Assembly: GCA_040387195.1 (NCBI GenBank)
Contig: JAZKEF010000006.1
Span: forward strand, 62,001-126,000
Length of the DNA stretch: 64,000 nt
Source of the DNA: UKL13-3 sp040387195
Lineage (GTDB): Bacteria > Bacteroidota > Bacteroidia > UKL13-3
Direction: 5' to 3'
Within the stretch, counting starts at the first letter, position 1; the number at the start of each line of letters is the position of its first letter. The notes under the pieces are model-generated. The model made no database searches, had not been told where the DNA came from, and was given only the letters and a program-made list of their open reading frames with translations. This document shows, one piece after another, positions 62,601 to 64,000 of this stretch. A program made the translations under genes and the position numbers.

Positions 62601-64000
62601 ATCCGTTTGTTAATGTTAAATTATGATACGCTGTGGTTGCAAATACGGTTTGGGTAATCGCATTTGATCCATTGTATTCGATGGTTCCACCGGTGAACAC
62701 AAGCGAAGAAAAATTAGTTGGAAAATTACTTCCTGTTTGCCCTCCTGTATTAGCTCCCAGTTTCAATGTTCCGGCAACAGTAAGTGTTCCACCCGCAGCA
62801 GTGCGGTTGCAACTAAATGTTCCCAAATCAAAGATGCGTGTGGTTGATACATTTAAATTTCCGGAAATTGTTGCATCCACCAGCAATGTTGCCAATACCG
62901 TACTGCTTACTGTTAAGCTTCCCAGAGTTGCGGGTGTTGTAGTACCGCCAATGGTTTGGGTTGCCCCGTTTAAGGTAAACAAACCCGAACCTGCTGTAAA
63001 AGTTCCATTGTTTATAAAGTTTCCTGCCAGGTTTAATACAGGATTATTTGTCGTCCCTAAATATGTTGCCCCCGTTCCAATGGTAAGATCTTCCGCAACG
63101 GTTAACGTTCCCGAAGCAATGGTTTTGGAGTTGGATGATAATTGAAGGTTTCGATAAGTTGTTCCTGTTGTTACTACTTGTCCGCCTGCTCCAGTATACT
63201 CCACAACAGAACCTGCATTTAAGGTAATGGTTGGTGTATTGGTAGTGCTCACGGTTGTTGATGTGGAACCCGACAATCCATTGAGGTTTTCGGTTTGAAG
63301 TGTTCCGTTTACGGTTAATTGCCGGGTAGTAACTCCGTATGAAATAACAGAAGTTCCTGTATTCAATATCGCACCAACAGCTACTGTAATGGTTCGGCTT
63401 GCAGGTGAACCGATATTAAAATTATTGGTAAAAAATGTTCCCGCATTCACGGTAATGTTGCCTGTAACATTGCCGCTAGTAATTGCTGCGCTTTGTGTTT
63501 TAGTTCCCGATCCCGATATAATAAGGTTGCTATAATTTACGCCTGCTCCTCCAACGGTCACGGTTTGATTGCCCGCACCCGAATAATTAACCGTAAGACT
63601 TGTAAGTGTATTGGTTGTAAACTTATATTGATTTTGATAATCAGCTGTAGCCAGTGTGCGGGTAACATGTGCGGTCCCTAATCCTGTAATAGTACCGGCT
63701 GCGGCTGCGTTGTTTATAATAACGGTATCGTCCGGAATCAAGGAAGTGCTTGCATTCAAGGTCAAGGTATTCGAAACATTGATACTCCGATTCAACACCA
63801 CCGGATTTGTTGCATTGGAAATGATTATGTTATTAAACGTGGTTAATGCTGTTCCGCCAATTGCTTGTGTGGTTGTTCCATTAAACGTAACCGTTCCACT
63901 GCGCTGAGTAAATGCTCCATTATTGGTAAAATTACTGGCAACCTGAATGCTAAAATTACTTGCGGAAACATCCAACGTTGTTCCCGATCCAATGGTTACG
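53629..64000 (-). CDS. Giant T9SS-secreted beta-repeat protein, 5' end beyond the right edge (at least 3,457 codons)
   Basis: The reading frame is open from the stop at 53629 to the last base, so the N-terminus and signal peptide lie outside. The passenger is a very long run of short beta-strand repeats. One block near 59500-60700 repeats a unit of about 88 residues (NLTLSNTSGTNTA ... TGKTWGG ... GGQTIVAGTY) four to five times, and two more units lie at about 56580-57100. A G8-like segment (KTWAGTTTSWNTAGNWSPSG) interrupts it near 58850, suggesting two passenger halves. The C-terminal 567 residues, from the CxxC motif with Cys codons at 55332-55330 and 55323-55321, are the cassette shared with the two other giant genes, ending in a T9SS sorting domain (VKFSKE). 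The role is probably surface adhesion or matrix formation. No enzyme motif was seen. Confidence 0.92.
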   Translation of the reverse strand, partial: VTIGSGTTLDVSASNFSIQVASNFTNNGAFTQRSGTVTFNGTTTQAIGGTALTTFNNIIISNATNPVVLNRSINVSNTLTLNASTSLIPDDTVIINNAAAAGTITGLGTAHVTRTLATADYQNQYKFTTNTLTSLTVNYSGAGNQTVTVGGAGVNYSNLIISGSGTKTQSAAITSGNVTGNITVNAGTFFTNNFNIGSPASRTITVAVGAILNTGTSVISYGVTTRQLTVNGTLQTENLNGLSGSTSTTVSTTNTPTITLNAGSVVEYTGAGGQVVTTGTTYRNLQLSSNSKTIASGTLTVAEDLTIGTGATYLGTTNNPVLNLAGNFINNGTFTAGSGLFTLNGATQTIGGTTTPATLGSLTVSSTVLATLLVDATISGNLNVSTTRIFDLGTFSCNRTAAGGTLTVAGTLKLGANTGGQTGSNFPTNFSSLVFTGGTIEYNGSNAITQTVFATTAYHNLTLTNGSGTGDAAKISSSNFTVASGETMTVGSGVTFTPAVGNVITGTGATLIGTGGTIDVTGGATLVAQYAFGTTTLTNLTVNYSGNGSISPGTYSTLTLNGNGTITLTGNVVVVTDVVIGPSATLASAGFDMDVNGNWTNNGTYTAGGSLVRFVGTSTQTIGGTSVSSFASVTITNTTSPILVNRAISISGTLNLSGAGTNIIPDDTVVITGGGSSTLSGSGTLRVTRIAATADLRNQYIFNTYTLTSATVDYTGLGPQTINNTVGTYGALIVSGTGTKTLQGSITVTNDVTFTSGSFATGGFNLTTNGNIVNNGVTISGAGNFNLNGTTRTISGTFASNFPTLVIGSGATYSVANNNTCAGLTFTAASSSSSFTLSSNNSLIVNGNVTINQPGTTSVTSSWNINAGTVSVTGTLTMGGSNTASRVARIVLTTGTLSIVGSATLTGSATPANTLIDLSGGACFLTLGGAVSVTSTQCTLTPGTASTVTYSGTVAQTIPLSTTMGYFNLITGNGHASGATLGAAITATNLTGDLTVASGTLHTNNVAATMAASRTITVAAGATLNAGTTSFIMGTGSVAININGTFRTANTNGFSGTATTAIRTTNTPLITLGSSSTIEYSGTSQTVTVTQSSGALAYHNLAFSNTSGTNTAGGNVVVNGELSTAGGGTFALSTFTLTGTLTTVDNSGTITTSNTSATPVPTGKTWGGQFTYLVTGGGQTIANGTYNNLTLSNTSGTNTADGDITVNGTLTTTGGGTLALSTFELLGSLTTITNLGTITTANTGATPIPTGKTWNGIVNYNATTGGQNIVAGTYTTLTMGNTSGTQTALGNLSVTTLNNNTNATDILDMETFTLGATTINNSGTIRTQSLSATAIPSITIAGTVTYDALTGGQTIRGNTYTNLTLANTSGTQTASAGITVSGTFTTTAGGTLDMVTFALATNGTEASNGIITTQNTSATPITSGVIWGGTINFSAAGAQTIVAGTYTNLTSSNGGARTLINGGTINVSGVFDAGTKNYTTTGNTFDYNGTGPQTIVSIDYNNLTISGARGSSVITFEAGTLGLAGTATFSATSVTLWDAAATTIEYNGGAQTVSPTFAYTNLTLSGTGTKTTTSVVVNGILSSEGNSTVLVSVAPTFGASATLQFNKSSYPATIGTTDWPAAFAGEGGVILNAASATITLSANVRTVTYGIAVNVTGAFRVNLGSQTHTCNGLTLGGVAQLTGSYNATNTSAFFITGAGQITNSSPVKTWAGTTTSWNTAGNWSPSGIPSSTQDVLIPSTGTQPSINVAATCRSLTINNGATLSYTSGSLSISGDFSKSGTANFGACPITIAGLTNQSFDAFTTTGAISITKTAGTTILNGATEAASVTFAPAATSSTTLVVNDSLTLSGAMVLNNLANANTAATLAGTGIISCASLAVGNGTGATTNTTTRTHTITSTIANLSIAGNLTINGYFVNTDRIRNGVFTHTSGVVSIGGTLTTSNANAANTATYTMGASGPQLNLSGATPFTNTGAGTHTITLNGTGAIVNYNGTSAQVARVTAYSIMKVNNTAGVTLATGTNTIPTLTIGDETPASIFNDGGFAITSPGTLNLVSGTCNISSASLPAWATTNISSGTTVGYTSGSGQVVSITPAYQNLTFSGAGTKTIASGTLNVLGNWNVSAPTTLATNSSSATVIGNISGSGTITPGTGTISLAGSWSNATATLGTGTVNYNGTGAQSIAALTYNNLTVSGARTGSPVITLPSGTINITGTFTNSATGVGSIDVTGNTINYSGSGAQTIVPFSYNNLTVSGARGGAAITLGSGTINIASAFSVTATGIGSYVTTGNTVNYSSTSGTQSVAGFVYNNLTLSNTSGTNTASGDIVVDGVLTQATGGTLDLGAFTLTGFLNTVTNNGTILTTNVGQTPLASGVTWGGTGVVTYLVSNGTQSVMAGTYQNLTISNTSGTQTASGNININNTLSLNGGTLSMGTFQLLGSSLTTSGTGTITTQNTGSTPLPAGRIWNYAVLYTSSSSQTIVSGTYANLTASGGNRTLASSGTIGVSGTFTPGSGTYTVSGSTVDFNGTGAQSIPTITYNNLVISNTRSGSPSITLPAGTITVGGNFTSTTTGVGSFVTAGNTVVYNGVTQSVAGITYGDLTVSGTGLKTLAGNTTVNGTITVGGTSGLDAAGFTLNVLGAWVNNAAFTSNTSTVVMAGSSQQTMSGTVTPVFNALTINNSTGVVMNAAVTVSGALSLTSGKLSVGTNTLTLNGTITSTAANSLSSNGSSNLTIGSAGGNGTIFVDQTVAGTTNKFATVTVNRTGNTITMGNNMEVATALNLTNGKLAIGPNTLTLSGTLANTATNCLVADATSSLAFTGAGVLGSSVFFDQTTPGITNRIVNLTCNRASQTITLGNSMHVTGTVTPTAGTIASAGNLMLISDASGTANVANGGCTTCSYITGNVHVQRYVPSVARRYRFMGSTVQSSTLADWQSEIYITGAGGAANGFDATTSNAPSVYWYDETNITGNLNTGWTAATHTSNTIVPGKGYRVFIRGDRSDPARLTGALNDQNIVTMDLVGVPNQGNISAPVSVTYSGSGGTVYDATNDGWNMVSNPYPCGYNWNAHYDDSSTHANIEPVIWVLSGQSGGYVSYNAFANAGSLTTGIIPAGASFWVKANNNGVPSLTFKEQYKITSAPLGIFKTNEEENFSIRLYYDSITYDDATVKYMTGSTVNYDVYDIRKLAGTVTLGIYGNDNIHLDLSVRPLSLVNDTIKLNVSGVVGAYQLRFNNGDQIAVAEHVFLFDTYLSTVTDLKVTDTYSFNIVSGVPASTGLNRFYIVVSNNASLPVKLLQFNARKTAAKQVTLKWSTANEVNSKEFVVERSADGKQYNSIATVGAAGNTNKLMHYETRDEQPMRYNYYRLKQVDLDGSVYYSQVQYVMMEEVTGAKLYPIPAQQELTLENDVPVKSVKVYDVSGHLVNTIQGTGIITQIDVSKLKTGVYILEYTDETGTETKVKFSKE

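Overview
The window is chromosomal DNA of a Bacteroidota bacterium, probably a Chitinophagales/Sphingobacteriales-type lineage (inference). The evidence is type IX secretion (T9SS) C-terminal sorting domains on giant surface proteins, TonB receptors with a carboxypeptidase-like N-terminal domain, a DUF4249 lipoprotein, a FecI/FecR-type sigma/anti-sigma pair, a kynurenine pathway, and TAnnTTTG -7 promoter elements. No rRNA, tRNA or CRISPR array was seen.

Layout. 1-15 kb: two giant secreted surface proteins on the minus strand, the first cut by the left edge and the second 4,299 aa. 15.5-19 kb: a MetH homocysteine-binding half, a 51-aa FeoB-associated Cys-rich membrane protein and an APC amino-acid permease. 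19-28.7 kb: an ECF sigma factor, a FecR anti-sigma factor, an STN-domain outer-membrane repeat protein, a TonB receptor, then a second TonB receptor with its DUF4249 lipoprotein. The sigma operon and the first TonB receptor share a conserved upstream motif, each lying about 210-240 bp behind a copy of the same 93-bp repeat. 28.7-36.6 kb (minus): an NTF2-like secreted protein, an S9 peptidase, an unknown membrane protein, kmo, kynU and a Glu/Leu/Phe/Val dehydrogenase.

36.7-64 kb: three more giant T9SS proteins (1,432, 2,160 and more than 3,450 aa). They share an almost identical C-terminal cassette of about 560-567 residues that begins with a CxxC motif, and differ in their beta-repeat passenger. 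Between them lie a mobile mystery protein A/B cassette (XRE regulator plus Fic protein) with three operator-like sites phased at 32 bp and degenerate direct repeats on both sides, a DUF1826 protein, a VOC protein, and a fused membrane/spermidine-synthase-like protein 18 bp upstream of the 2,160-aa gene.

About two thirds of the window is devoted to surface display. The features most worth following are the paralogous family with swapped passengers and a constant sorting cassette, the sigma/FecR/STN module with its shared promoter motif, and the Fic cassette with its phased operators.
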